A stretch of DNA of 6,642 bases from Thiohalospira sp046546335 (GCF_046546335.1 NZ_JBKGYA010000115.1), one strand, 5' to 3'; counted from the stretch's first letter, positions 1 through 6,511 are shown. The notes: a model not told the origin generated them from the letters alone. Numbers and translations are program-made.

Positions 1-813
1 GCCGTCGGGGCTGATCAGCTCCGCCGCGGCGGTGGGGGTGGGGGCGCGGCGGTCGGCCACCAGATCGGCGATGGTGACGTCGGTCTCGTGGCCCACGGCG
101 GAGACCACCGGTAGGGGGCAGGCGGCGATGGCGCGTGCCACCTGCTCCTCGTTGAAGGGCCAGAGGTCTTCCAGGGAGCCGCCGCCCCGGCCGACGATGA
201 GCACGTCCACCGCCGCTCGCCGGCCGGCCCGCTCGAGGGCGGCGACGATGGCCGGGGCCGCCTGCTCGCCCTGGACGGGGACGGGGTAGACCTCCACCTC
301 GATGGCCGGGAAGCGGCGGGCGAGGACGGTAAGGATGTCGTGCAGCGCCGCGCCGCTGGAGGAGGTGATGACCCCCACCCGGCGCGGCAGTCGCGGTAGC
401 GCCTGCTTGCGCGCCTCGGCGAAGAGCCCCTCCGCCTCCAGGCGCTGCTTGAGCGCCTCGAAGGCGCGTTGCAGGGCGCCGGCGCCGGCCTCCTCCATGG
501 AGTGGACGTTGAGCTGGAACTGGCCGCGGACCTGGTAGAGATCCACCGCCGCGCGGACCAGTACCTGCTGGCCGTCCGCCGGCTCGAAGGCCATGTGGCG
601 CTGCCTGCCGCGGAACATGGCGCAGTCCACCTGGGCCTGATCGTCCTTCAGGGTGAAGTAGAGGTGGCCGGAGCGGGGGCGGCGGAGGTTGGAGATCTCC
701 CCCTCCACGTGGACGCGCGGGAAGGCGCGGCCGAGGACGTCCCGGGCCGTCCGGTTGAGTTCCGAGACGGAGATGACGGGCTGTTCGGCGGGGGGCGATT
801 CCATGCGGGCCAT
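1..813 (-). CDS. xseA: Exodeoxyribonuclease VII large subunit, N-terminal part, cut by window edge
   Basis: Large, catalytic subunit of exonuclease VII, which with the small subunit XseB degrades single-stranded DNA from both ends in the cytoplasm during repair and recombination. I translated 271 codons in frame to base 1 without a stop. The family is usually about 400-460 residues, so roughly the last 40 % lies beyond the left edge. Residues about 15-115 form the N-terminal OB-fold DNA-binding domain, with VSELNR at 16-21, then GEISN and SGHLYFTLKDD. The catalytic domain follows, with conserved GRGGGSLEDLW (208-218) and GHETD (241-245) continuing into RAPTPTAAAE. The start is ATG at 813; an in-frame ATG at 804 is equally compatible with E. 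coli XseA length. Neither has a clear Shine-Dalgarno. It runs in the same direction as the upstream lipoprotein gene, 67 bp away. Identity is clear; only the start is uncertain. Confidence 0.96.
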   Translation of the reverse strand, partial: MARMESPPAEQPVISVSELNRTARDVLGRAFPRVHVEGEISNLRRPRSGHLYFTLKDDQAQVDCAMFRGRQRHMAFEPADGQQVLVRAAVDLYQVRGQFQLNVHSMEEAGAGALQRAFEALKQRLEAEGLFAEARKQALPRLPRRVGVITSSSGAALHDILTVLARRFPAIEVEVYPVPVQGEQAAPAIVAALERAGRRAAVDVLIVGRGGGSLEDLWPFNEEQVARAIAACPLPVVSAVGHETDVTIADLVADRRAPTPTAAAELISPDG

Positions 814-818
814 GGTAG

Positions 819-844
819 CAGAACCCCGGGAGGCGGGGGTTCTG
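819..844. repeat. Perfect inverted repeat in the xseA leader
   Basis: CAGAACCCC (819-827) and GGGGTTCTG (836-844) are exact reverse complements, giving a 9-bp stem with an 8-nt loop. It lies just 5 bp upstream of the xseA ATG. No T-run follows on either strand, so it is not a standard intrinsic terminator. On the xseA message the GGGG nearest the start codon, the only purine-rich stretch there, would be inside the stem. It could limit ribosome access or block readthrough from the lipoprotein gene. Function is inferred; the symmetry is directly visible. Confidence 0.6.
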
Positions 845-847
845 ATT

Positions 848-871
848 GGCCGGCCCGGGGCCGGGCCGGCC
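848..871. repeat. Perfect GC-only inverted repeat after the lipoprotein gene
   Basis: GGCCGGCCC (848-856) and GGGCCGGCC (863-871) form a 9-bp, all-GC stem with a 6-nt loop. It begins 9 bp beyond the stop codon of the minus-strand lipoprotein gene and lies only 3 bp from the second inverted repeat at 819-844. A hairpin this stable next to a stop codon is typical of 3'-end structures that stabilise a message or pause polymerase. The minus strand continues AATCAGAAC with no U-tract, so classical Rho-independent termination is doubtful. Confidence 0.55.
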
Positions 872-880
872 GCGCGGGGA

Positions 881-1210
881 TTAGTTGATGTCCTCGTCTT
901 CCATCTGCGGCTCGGGGCTGGCATTGGCCTGGGTCTGGGCCTGCTTCTGGCCCTGTTCACCCTGGAACTCCGCCTCGCGGGCCAGCTCCATGGCCTTGTC
1001 GGTGTTGCCCTTGTCCAGTTCCTCGCGAGCCTCCTTGATGAACTTCCGGGCATCCCGCCACTCGAAGCCCATCTCGGCCGCCTTGTCATTTTCCTTCTCC
1101 GCCGCGGAGATGGCCTCGCGGACCTTGTCGGCTTCGGCGCTGGTGCCGCCGCCGGAACTGCAGGCGGCGAGGACGAGCGCGCTGGCCAGGGTCAGGAAGG
1201 TCTTGCGCAT
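881..1210 (-). CDS. Small helical lipoprotein, resembles SoxXA-binding (SoxK-type) proteins
   Basis: A 109-residue lipoprotein. The signal peptide has Arg2-Lys3, a hydrophobic stretch, and the lipobox LAAC, with Cys17 as the lipidated residue. Serine at +2 does not signal inner-membrane retention, so the outer membrane is likely. The mature part has a Gly/Ser linker, then charged, Ala/Glu/Lys-rich helices from about residue 25. GFEWRD sits at 48-53, and the KGNTDKAMELAREAE pattern recalls one helical-hairpin repeat. The tail is Gln- and acid-rich. The GxEWRD...I..A...G....A..LA..A pattern matches my recollection of small lipoproteins annotated as SoxXA-binding protein in sulfur-oxidising bacteria; I could not test this by search. 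No sox gene is present here. It could equally be a structural lipoprotein of the DUF4398 or Lpp-like kind. The ATG start is supported by GGAGGAGA at 1225-1218. It is a real gene; the function is uncertain. Confidence 0.75.
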   Translation of the reverse strand: MRKTFLTLASALVLAACSSGGGTSAEADKVREAISAAEKENDKAAEMGFEWRDARKFIKEAREELDKGNTDKAMELAREAEFQGEQGQKQAQTQANASPEPQMEDEDIN

Positions 1211-1217
1211 GACGGTG

Positions 1218-1225
1218 TCTCCTCC
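1218..1225 (-). promoter_or_regulatory. Strong Shine-Dalgarno of the lipoprotein gene
   Basis: On the minus strand this reads GGAGGAGA, ending 7 nt before the ATG at 1210. It fixes the start codon of the 109-residue lipoprotein. It is the best ribosome binding site in the window together with that of mltF, and contrasts with the weak sites of xseA, guaA and tadA, suggesting high lipoprotein output per message. Confidence 0.8.
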
Positions 1226-1308
1226 ATCGGGATCTTCTGTTTGGCGGCGCTCTTGGCGGGGGCGGCGCCGCTACCTTGTCTTCGGTTCTGTCATTCCCCG
1301 CAGGCTCG

Positions 1309-1337
1309 AACCTAACCGTTTACCCGGGCGCCGTCAA
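1309..1337 (-). promoter_or_regulatory. Candidate sigma-70 promoter for the lipoprotein gene
   Basis: On the minus strand TTGACG (1337-1332, 5 of 6 to the -35 consensus) is followed after exactly 17 bp by TAGGTT (1314-1309), a weak -10 hexamer keeping the important TA...T positions. Transcription would start near 1302 and give a leader of about 90 nt before the ATG at 1210. A 7-bp inverted repeat, GCGGCGC (1244-1250) with GCGCCGC (1265-1271), would lie in that leader. The site overlaps the guaB promoter on the opposite strand. Confidence 0.45.
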
Positions 1338-1347
1338 ACTCTATAAT
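1319..1347 (+). promoter_or_regulatory. Sigma-70-type promoter of guaB
   Basis: TTTACC (1319-1324, 4 of 6 to TTGACA), a 17-bp spacer, then a perfect TATAAT (1342-1347). The AT-rich stretch around it stands out sharply from the GC-rich surroundings. Transcription would start near 1354, giving a guaB leader of about 50 nt. I see no convincing PurR-type operator of the kind known at E. coli guaB. The element overlaps the opposing candidate promoter at 1337-1309. Confidence 0.75.
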
Positions 1348-1405
1348 AAGCGGCTAATCAACCATTTCCGCATCTCCACCCGGTCCGGGACAAGGCCCCT
1401 AGCCC

Positions 1406-2866
1406 ATGCGAATCGTTCAGGAAGCCCTCACCTTCGACGACGTTCTCCTGCTGCCGGCACGCTCTGCCGTCACCCCGCGGGAAGTCGACCTTCGTACCCG
1501 GCTGAGCCGGGGCATCGAGCTCCATATCCCGTTGGTCTCCGCAGCCATGGATACCGTCACCGAGGCCCGCCTGGCGATCACCCTGGCCCAGGAGGGCGGT
1601 ATCGGGATCGTCCACAAGAACATGAGCGTCCAGGAGCAGGCCGCCCATGTCCGCAAGGTCAAGAAGTTCGAGAGCGGGGTCATCAAGGAGCCCATCACCG
1701 TCCGGCCGGACGCCAGCATCCGCGAGGTTCTGGAACTCACCCGCCGCCAGCAGATCTCCGGGGTGCCGGTGGTGGACGGCGAGGAGCTGGTGGGGATCGT
1801 CACCAGCCGGGATCTCCGCTTCGAGACGCGGGAGAGCGAGCCGGTCTCCTCCATCATGACCCCCAAGGAGCGGCTGGCCACGGTCGGCGAGGATGCCGGC
1901 CGCGACGAGGTCGCCGCCCTGCTCCACGAGCACCGCATCGAGAAGGTCCTGGTGGTCAACGACGACTTCCACCTGCGCGGGCTCATCACGGTCAAGGACA
2001 TCCAGAAGGCGGAGGACAAGCCCCACGCCAGCAAGGACGATCAGGGCCAGCTCCGCGTGGGCGCCGCCGTGGGCACCGGCGCCGATACCGACGAGCGGGT
2101 GGAGGCGCTGGCCGCCGCCGGGGTGGACGTGGTGGTGGTGGACACCGCCCACGGCCACTCCCAGGGCGTCATCGACCGGGTGCGCTGGGTCAAGCACCAC
2201 TTCCCCGACCTGCAGGTCATCGGCGGCAACATCGCCACCGGCGCCGCCGCCCGGGACCTGGTGGAGGCCGGCGCCGACGGCGTGAAGGTCGGCATCGGCC
2301 CCGGCTCCATCTGCACCACCCGCATCGTCGCCGGCGTGGGCGTGCCCCAGGTCAGCGCCATCGACAATGTCGCCACCGCCCTGGCGGATACCGACGTCCC
2401 GCTCATCGCCGACGGCGGGATCCGCTACTCCGGCGACCTCTCCAAGGCGATGGCGGCCGGTGCCTGGTCGGTCATGGTGGGCTCCATGTTCGCCGGTACC
2501 GAGGAGGCGCCGGGCGAGGTGGAGCTCTACCAGGGCCGCAGCTACAAGTCCTACCGCGGCATGGGCTCCCTGGGCGCCATGGGCGGCTCCCAGGGCTCCT
2601 CGGACCGCTACTTCCAGGAGGGGCAGGAGGCGGACAAGATGGTGCCCGAGGGCATCGAGGGCCGCGTCCCCTACAAGGGCCCGCTGGAGCCGGTGATCCA
2701 CCAGCTCATGGGCGGCCTGCGCTCCTCCATGGGCTATACCGGCTGTGCCAACATCGAGGAAATGCGGACGAAGCCGGAGTTCGTCCGGGTGACCAACGCC
2801 GGCGTCACCGAAAGCCACGTCCACGACGTGACCATCATCAAGGAGGCGCCCAACTACCGCGTCTGA
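1406..2866 (+). CDS. guaB: Inosine-5'-monophosphate dehydrogenase (IMPDH)
   Basis: Oxidises IMP to XMP with NAD+, the first committed and usually rate-limiting step of guanine nucleotide synthesis; a cytoplasmic (beta/alpha)8-barrel enzyme. At 486 residues it has the usual bacterial length. The N-terminus (EALTFDDVLLLPA) matches IMPDHs. Two CBS domains interrupt the barrel at about residues 93-205 and include MTPKERLATV; in other IMPDHs this module binds regulatory nucleotides. The catalytic loop GPGSICTTR carries the nucleophile Cys303. IADGGIRYSGD and the flap segment from YKSYRGMGSLGAM to SSDRYFQ are intact, and the C-terminus KEAPNYRV is typical. The start is ATG at 1406 with AAGG (1392-1395) 10 nt upstream. 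It is the first gene of the guaB-guaA-tadA unit, driven by the promoter at 1319-1347. Nothing is missing or unusual in the protein. Confidence 0.98.
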   Translation: MRIVQEALTFDDVLLLPARSAVTPREVDLRTRLSRGIELHIPLVSAAMDTVTEARLAITLAQEGGIGIVHKNMSVQEQAAHVRKVKKFESGVIKEPITVRPDASIREVLELTRRQQISGVPVVDGEELVGIVTSRDLRFETRESEPVSSIMTPKERLATVGEDAGRDEVAALLHEHRIEKVLVVNDDFHLRGLITVKDIQKAEDKPHASKDDQGQLRVGAAVGTGADTDERVEALAAAGVDVVVVDTAHGHSQGVIDRVRWVKHHFPDLQVIGGNIATGAAARDLVEAGADGVKVGIGPGSICTTRIVAGVGVPQVSAIDNVATALADTDVPLIADGGIRYSGDLSKAMAAGAWSVMVGSMFAGTEEAPGEVELYQGRSYKSYRGMGSLGAMGGSQGSSDRYFQEGQEADKMVPEGIEGRVPYKGPLEPVIHQLMGGLRSSMGYTGCANIEEMRTKPEFVRVTNAGVTESHVHDVTIIKEAPNYRV

Positions 2867-2901
2867 ACCCCCGGCCCCCGGATCCCCCGGCTACCGGGCT
2901 G

Positions 2902-2928
2902 CCCGCCGGCCTCCCCGGCGGGTAGAAT
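2902..2928 (+). promoter_or_regulatory. guaB-guaA spacer: hairpin and TAGAAT box
   Basis: In the 95-bp gap between guaB and guaA, CCCGCCGG (2902-2909) pairs perfectly with CCGGCGGG (2915-2922) around a 5-nt loop. TAGAAT (2923-2928) follows directly and matches a -10 box in 5 of 6 positions. No good -35 lies 16-18 bp upstream, because that region is the hairpin itself. No T-run follows, so full termination is unlikely. It may be a processing or attenuation structure, or a weak internal promoter. A smaller CCGGG-type hairpin is nested just upstream at 2886-2898. Confidence 0.4.
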
Positions 2929-2961
2929 GCGCCCCCTTTCCTCTGGCGGACGAGACCGAGC

Positions 2962-4539
2962 ATGGCCACCGACATCCACGCCCACCGCATCCTGATCCTG
3001 GACTTCGGCTCCCAGTACACCCAGCTCATCGCCCGCCGGGTGCGGGAGATCGGCGTCTACTGCGAGATCCTCCCCTGCGACGAGGAGGAGGCGGTGATCC
3101 GCGACTTCGGCGCCAGCGGGATCATCCTCTCCGGCGGCCCGGCCTCGGCTACCGAGGAGGATACCTTCCGCGCCCCGCTGGCGGTCTTCGAGGCCGGCGT
3201 CCCGGTGCTCGGGATCTGCTACGGCATGCAGGCCATGGCGGCCCAGCTCGGCGGCGGGGTGGAGAGCTCCGACCACCGCGAGTTCGGCTTCGCCCAGGTG
3301 CGCGCCCGCGGCCACACCGAGCTGCTGCGCAACATCGAGGACCACGCCAGCCCCGAGGGCTACGGCCTGCTGGACGTCTGGATGAGCCACGGCGACCGGG
3401 TGACCGAGCTGCCGCCCGGCTTCCGGGTCATGGCCTCCACCGACAGCGCGCCCATCGCCGGCATGGCCGATGAGGAGCGCCGGCTCTACGGCGTCCAGTT
3501 CCACCCGGAGGTGACCCACACCCCCCAGGGCAAGCGGATCCTGGAGCGCTTCGTCACCACCATCTGCGGCTGCGATACCCTCTGGACGCCGGGGCACATC
3601 ATCGACGATCTGGTAGCGAAGATCCGCGAACAGGTCGGTGACGACCACGTCCTGCTGGGGCTCTCCGGCGGCGTCGACTCCTCCGTGGTGGCCGCGCTCC
3701 TGCACCGGGCCATCGGCGACCAGCTCACCTGCGTCTTCGTGGACAACGGCCTGCTGCGCGAGGGGGAGGCGGAACAGGTCCGCGCCACCTTTGCCGAGCA
3801 CCTGGGCGTGCGGGTGGTCTACGTGGATGCCGAGGGACGCTTCATGAAGGTACTGGCCGGGGTCGAGGACCCCGAGGCCAAGCGCAAGGCCATCGGCAAC
3901 ACCTTCATCGAGGTCTTCGACGAGGAGGCCGGGAAGATCCGGGGAGTGCAGTGGCTGGCCCAGGGCACCATCTACCCCGACGTCATCGAGTCCGCCGGGG
4001 CGCGGACCGGCAAGGCGCAGGTCATCAAGTCCCACCACAACGTCGGCGGCCTGCCGGAGCGCATGAATCTCAAGCTCCTGGAGCCCCTGCGGGAGCTCTT
4101 CAAGGACGAGGTGCGGCGCATCGGCGTGGAGCTGGGGCTGCCGGCGGACATGGTCTACCGCCACCCCTTCCCCGGGCCGGGGCTGGGCGTACGGATCCTC
4201 GGCGAGGTGAAAAAGGAGTACGCCGACCTGCTGCGCCGCGCCGATGCCATCTTCATCGAGGAACTGCGCGCCGCCGGCCTCTACGAGCAGACCGCCCAGG
4301 CCTTCGCCGTCTTCCTGCCGGTGCGCTCGGTGGGCGTGGTCGGCGATGCCCGCCAGTACGAGTGGGTCATCGCCCTGCGCGCGGTGGAGACGGTGGACTA
4401 CATGACTGCCCGCTGGGCCCACCTGCCCTACGACTTCCTGGAGCACGTCTCCGGCCGGATCATCAACGAGGTCGCCGGGATCAGCCGCGTGACCTACGAC
4501 ATCTCCAGCAAGCCGCCGGCCACCATCGAGTGGGAGTAG
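2962..4539 (+). CDS. guaA: GMP synthase, glutamine-hydrolysing
   Basis: Converts XMP to GMP using ATP and the amide nitrogen of glutamine, the step right after GuaB; cytoplasmic, usually a homodimer. It is a two-domain protein of 525 residues, the same length as the E. coli enzyme. The N-terminal class I glutamine amidotransferase domain (about 9-200) has the GICYGMQ nucleophile Cys86 and the GVQFHPEV residues His181 and Glu183, completing the triad. The ATP-pyrophosphatase domain has the P-loop SGGVDSS at 235-241. The C-terminal XMP-binding/dimerisation domain has HPFPGPGLGVR and ends TIEWE, as is canonical. The start is ATG at 2962; MATDIHAHRILILDFGSQYT aligns end to end with the E. coli start, although the Shine-Dalgarno (GAGACCGAG) is poor. 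It lies 95 bp after guaB, probably co-transcribed, and is followed 10 bp later by tadA. Confidence 0.98.
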   Translation: MATDIHAHRILILDFGSQYTQLIARRVREIGVYCEILPCDEEEAVIRDFGASGIILSGGPASATEEDTFRAPLAVFEAGVPVLGICYGMQAMAAQLGGGVESSDHREFGFAQVRARGHTELLRNIEDHASPEGYGLLDVWMSHGDRVTELPPGFRVMASTDSAPIAGMADEERRLYGVQFHPEVTHTPQGKRILERFVTTICGCDTLWTPGHIIDDLVAKIREQVGDDHVLLGLSGGVDSSVVAALLHRAIGDQLTCVFVDNGLLREGEAEQVRATFAEHLGVRVVYVDAEGRFMKVLAGVEDPEAKRKAIGNTFIEVFDEEAGKIRGVQWLAQGTIYPDVIESAGARTGKAQVIKSHHNVGGLPERMNLKLLEPLRELFKDEVRRIGVELGLPADMVYRHPFPGPGLGVRILGEVKKEYADLLRRADAIFIEELRAAGLYEQTAQAFAVFLPVRSVGVVGDARQYEWVIALRAVETVDYMTARWAHLPYDFLEHVSGRIINEVAGISRVTYDISSKPPATIEWE

Positions 4540-4549
4540 CCCCCGCGCC

Positions 4550-5005
4550 ATGATCGGTCCCGACCACGCCGCCTGGATGGAGCGCGCCCTGGCGCTGGCG
4601 GATGCGGCGGAGGCCGCCGGGGAGGTGCCGGTGGGGGCGCTGGTGGTCCGGGATGGTGCGGTCCTGGGGGAGGGGAGCAACGCCCCGGTGGGCGGCTGCG
4701 ACCCCACTGCCCACGCCGAGATCAACGCCCTGCGCGCCGCGGCCGGCGCCGTGGGCAATTACCGCCTCCCCGGCGCCACCCTCTACGTCACCCTGGAGCC
4801 CTGCCTGATGTGCGCCGGGGCGATGGTCCACGCCCGGATCGCCGAGGTGGTCTACGCCGCCCCGGACCCGCGGGCCGGTGCGGCCGGCTCCATGGTGGAC
4901 GTCTTCGAACTGCCCGGCCTGAACCACCGCGTAGCGGTCACCGGCGGGGTCCGGGCGGAGGAGGCGGGGGAGCGGCTGCGCGCCTTCTTCCGGGCGCGCC
5001 GCTAG
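4550..5005 (+). CDS. tadA: tRNA-specific adenosine deaminase TadA
   Basis: Deaminates adenosine-34 of tRNA-Arg(ACG) to inosine, letting one tRNA read CGU, CGC and CGA; an essential zinc enzyme in E. coli, working as a homodimer. At 151 residues it fits the cytidine/deoxycytidylate deaminase fold. EVPVGALVV is near the N-terminus. The zinc ligand and proton shuttle are in HAE (His55, Glu57), and the other ligands are in PCLMC (Cys85, Cys88). These are followed by GAMVHARI and a V-Y-A-A-PDPRAGAAGS segment that is characteristic of TadA rather than free cytidine deaminases. The start is ATG at 4550, 10 bp after the guaA stop. There is no separate Shine-Dalgarno except GGGAG (4532-4536) inside the last guaA codons, so translational coupling to guaA is likely. 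Its stop is only 6 bp from the stop of convergent mltF. Confidence 0.95.
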   Translation: MIGPDHAAWMERALALADAAEAAGEVPVGALVVRDGAVLGEGSNAPVGGCDPTAHAEINALRAAAGAVGNYRLPGATLYVTLEPCLMCAGAMVHARIAEVVYAAPDPRAGAAGSMVDVFELPGLNHRVAVTGGVRAEEAGERLRAFFRARR

Positions 5006-5011
5006 GCGGGG

Positions 5012-6403
5012 TCAGTCGGCCCGGGCGAGGGTCGTGTCCTGCCCGTCTGGGCCGCGGAGGCGGCGGAGGATATCGTAGTAGGTGCGGATGCTCTCCACGT
5101 AGCCCACCGCCTCGTCGCCGCGGGCGTACCCGTAGTCCGTCTCGCTGTACCATTTCTGCTGTCGCAGCAGCGGCAGCCGCTCCTTCACGTCCACCCAGGC
5201 ATCGGGATCGCCGCCCTGGCGCTCGGTGATGTCCCGAGCATCCTGGAGGTGGCCGTGGCCGATATTGTAGGCGGCCAGGGTCAGCCAGGTCCGATCCGGC
5301 TCGGGGATACCGGAGAGGCGATCCTTGAGCACGCGCAGGTAGCGGGCGCCGCCGTGGATGCTCTGTGCCGGATCGGTGCGTCGGCTGACCCCGACGAACT
5401 GGGCCGTGGGCTGGGTGAGCATCATCACCCCGCGGACCCCGGTGGGGGAGATGGCGCCGGCCCGCCAGTGGGACTCCTGATACCCCGTCGCCGCCAGCAG
5501 GCGCCAGTCCAGCTCGCTCTGCGAGGCGGCTTCCTCGAAGAGCGACTGGAAGTGCGGCAGGCGATGGTCCACCTGGTGCATGAAGGAGCGCACGTTGACG
5601 TAGTCGAATTCCTGGAGATGGGCGTAGTGGTGGTCGAGGATCCGGGAGAGGGTGCCGTCCGTCTTGATGGTGTCGAAGAACTCGGCCACCCGCTGCTGAA
5701 GACCGGAATCGGCGTCACGGGGCAGGGCCCAGGCGAGCGGCCGCGGGCCGGAGAGATCCAGTGATGCCCGCAGTCCCGGGAAATAGCGCCGCGCCGCCTG
5801 GAACTCGTGGGAGTCCATGATGGTGTAGTCGAGGTCGCCGCTCCGGACCCGCTGGAGCAGGCCCTCGGTAGTCTCCTCGCCCACCTCCATCCAGGCCAGG
5901 CCGGGATGCTCGGCACGCGCCTGCTCCAGGAAGTCGATATGGCTACTGCCGGTCACTACCCCTACGCGCTTGCCCACCAGGTCGCTCGCGTCATTCGGGC
6001 GCGTCCCGGCACCGCCGCGGTTGATTACCAGTGCAGACGCGTACTGGTAGGCGGGGCCAAAGGGTCGTTCCTCGTTGCGAGCCCCGGTGCGGGTGAGGCC
6101 CGCGGCCGCCAGATCGGCCTCTCCGCGGTCCAGTGCCCGGAAGATGGCCTCCGGTCCCGAGTGCACCTCCACGCGCAGTTCCACGCCCAGTTCGTCGGCG
6201 AATTGCTGCGCCATGGCGTATTCAGGGCCCGTGGGCCCGAGATCGCCGTCCTGGTAGCTGGTGGGTGCTATTCGCGTAGCGACGACCAGCTCCCCCGCAG
6301 CCTGGATCCGCTCCAGATCGGTGCGCGGTTCTTCCCCGCATCCCACCAGGAGTGGCAGGGTGACGATGCTGACCGCGGGAAGTGCGCGCAGCATACGGAA
6401 CAT
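5012..6403 (-). CDS. mltF: Membrane-bound lytic murein transglycosylase F
   Basis: Cleaves the MurNAc-GlcNAc bond of peptidoglycan to 1,6-anhydro ends, from the periplasmic face of the outer membrane. It has 463 residues (E. coli MltF is about 518). The N-terminal lipoprotein signal ends in LLVGC, with Cys22 lipidated and Gly at +2, fitting outer-membrane sorting. Residues about 35-260 are an extracellular-solute-binding (SBP_bac_3) domain, beginning GELVVATRIAP, which in this family is regulatory. Residues about 280-430 are the SLT (lysozyme-like) domain, with catalytic Glu310 in YQESHW, then GVRGVMMLT, SIHGGARYL and AAYNIGHGH. I chose ATG 6403 because GGAGGA (6416-6411) lies 7 nt upstream. 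The longer in-frame GTG start at 6418 would place that site inside the gene. It is convergent with tadA, 6 bp apart; in E. coli the same two genes are neighbours but, as I recall, run in one direction. Confidence 0.95.
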   Translation of the reverse strand: MFRMLRALPAVSIVTLPLLVGCGEEPRTDLERIQAAGELVVATRIAPTSYQDGDLGPTGPEYAMAQQFADELGVELRVEVHSGPEAIFRALDRGEADLAAAGLTRTGARNEERPFGPAYQYASALVINRGGAGTRPNDASDLVGKRVGVVTGSSHIDFLEQARAEHPGLAWMEVGEETTEGLLQRVRSGDLDYTIMDSHEFQAARRYFPGLRASLDLSGPRPLAWALPRDADSGLQQRVAEFFDTIKTDGTLSRILDHHYAHLQEFDYVNVRSFMHQVDHRLPHFQSLFEEAASQSELDWRLLAATGYQESHWRAGAISPTGVRGVMMLTQPTAQFVGVSRRTDPAQSIHGGARYLRVLKDRLSGIPEPDRTWLTLAAYNIGHGHLQDARDITERQGGDPDAWVDVKERLPLLRQQKWYSETDYGYARGDEAVGYVESIRTYYDILRRLRGPDGQDTTLARAD

Positions 6404-6410
6404 GGTGGTG

Positions 6411-6416
6411 TCCTCC
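6411..6416 (-). promoter_or_regulatory. Shine-Dalgarno that decides the mltF start
   Basis: On the minus strand GGAGGA is followed by 7 nt and then ATG at 6403. This ideal spacing argues for the 463-residue form and against the GTG at 6418, which would add five residues ahead of the lipoprotein signal. No convincing mltF promoter is visible upstream; TAAACT (6439-6434) is a possible -10 without a matching -35. Confidence 0.8.
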
Positions 6417-6511
6417 ACCGGAACTAACCGATCAGTTTAACGCACTACGGGAGAGTCACCCAGTGCCGCCATCGGGTTATGACAATCCTGTAACATGCCC
6501 CGCTCCATGCC

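Noticed and set aside
29..54. G-rich run that could form a quadruplex
   Set aside because: It is the complement of the conserved R-A-P-T-P-T coding stretch of XseA, so the composition is explained by the protein.
32..888. Several plus-strand frames in the first 900 bases
   Set aside because: All are antisense to xseA, which reads continuously on the minus strand with clear family motifs.
1358..2824. 488-codon minus-strand frame opposite guaB
   Set aside because: Antisense shadow with His/Asp/Gly/Val-rich composition and no recognisable domain. It also spans the guaB promoter region.
1276..2925. 549-codon open frame on the plus strand overlapping guaB
   Set aside because: It is an out-of-frame reading of guaB rich in Arg, Gly, Pro and His, typical of GC-bias shadows.
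2854..4758. 634-codon open frame on the minus strand across guaA
   Set aside because: It is antisense to guaA, whose product has intact catalytic residues over its full length. The frame is open because stop codons are rare in the complement of GC-rich third positions, and the translated sequence shows no family features.
4935..4980. G-rich, quadruplex-like stretch near the end of tadA
   Set aside because: It fits ordinary Gly/Arg/Glu codons in a high-GC gene, and I cannot support a structural role.
6476..6494. Weak dyad GTTA...TAAC between mltF and the tRNA
   Set aside because: Only four Watson-Crick pairs plus two wobbles, which is within chance for a gap of this size.
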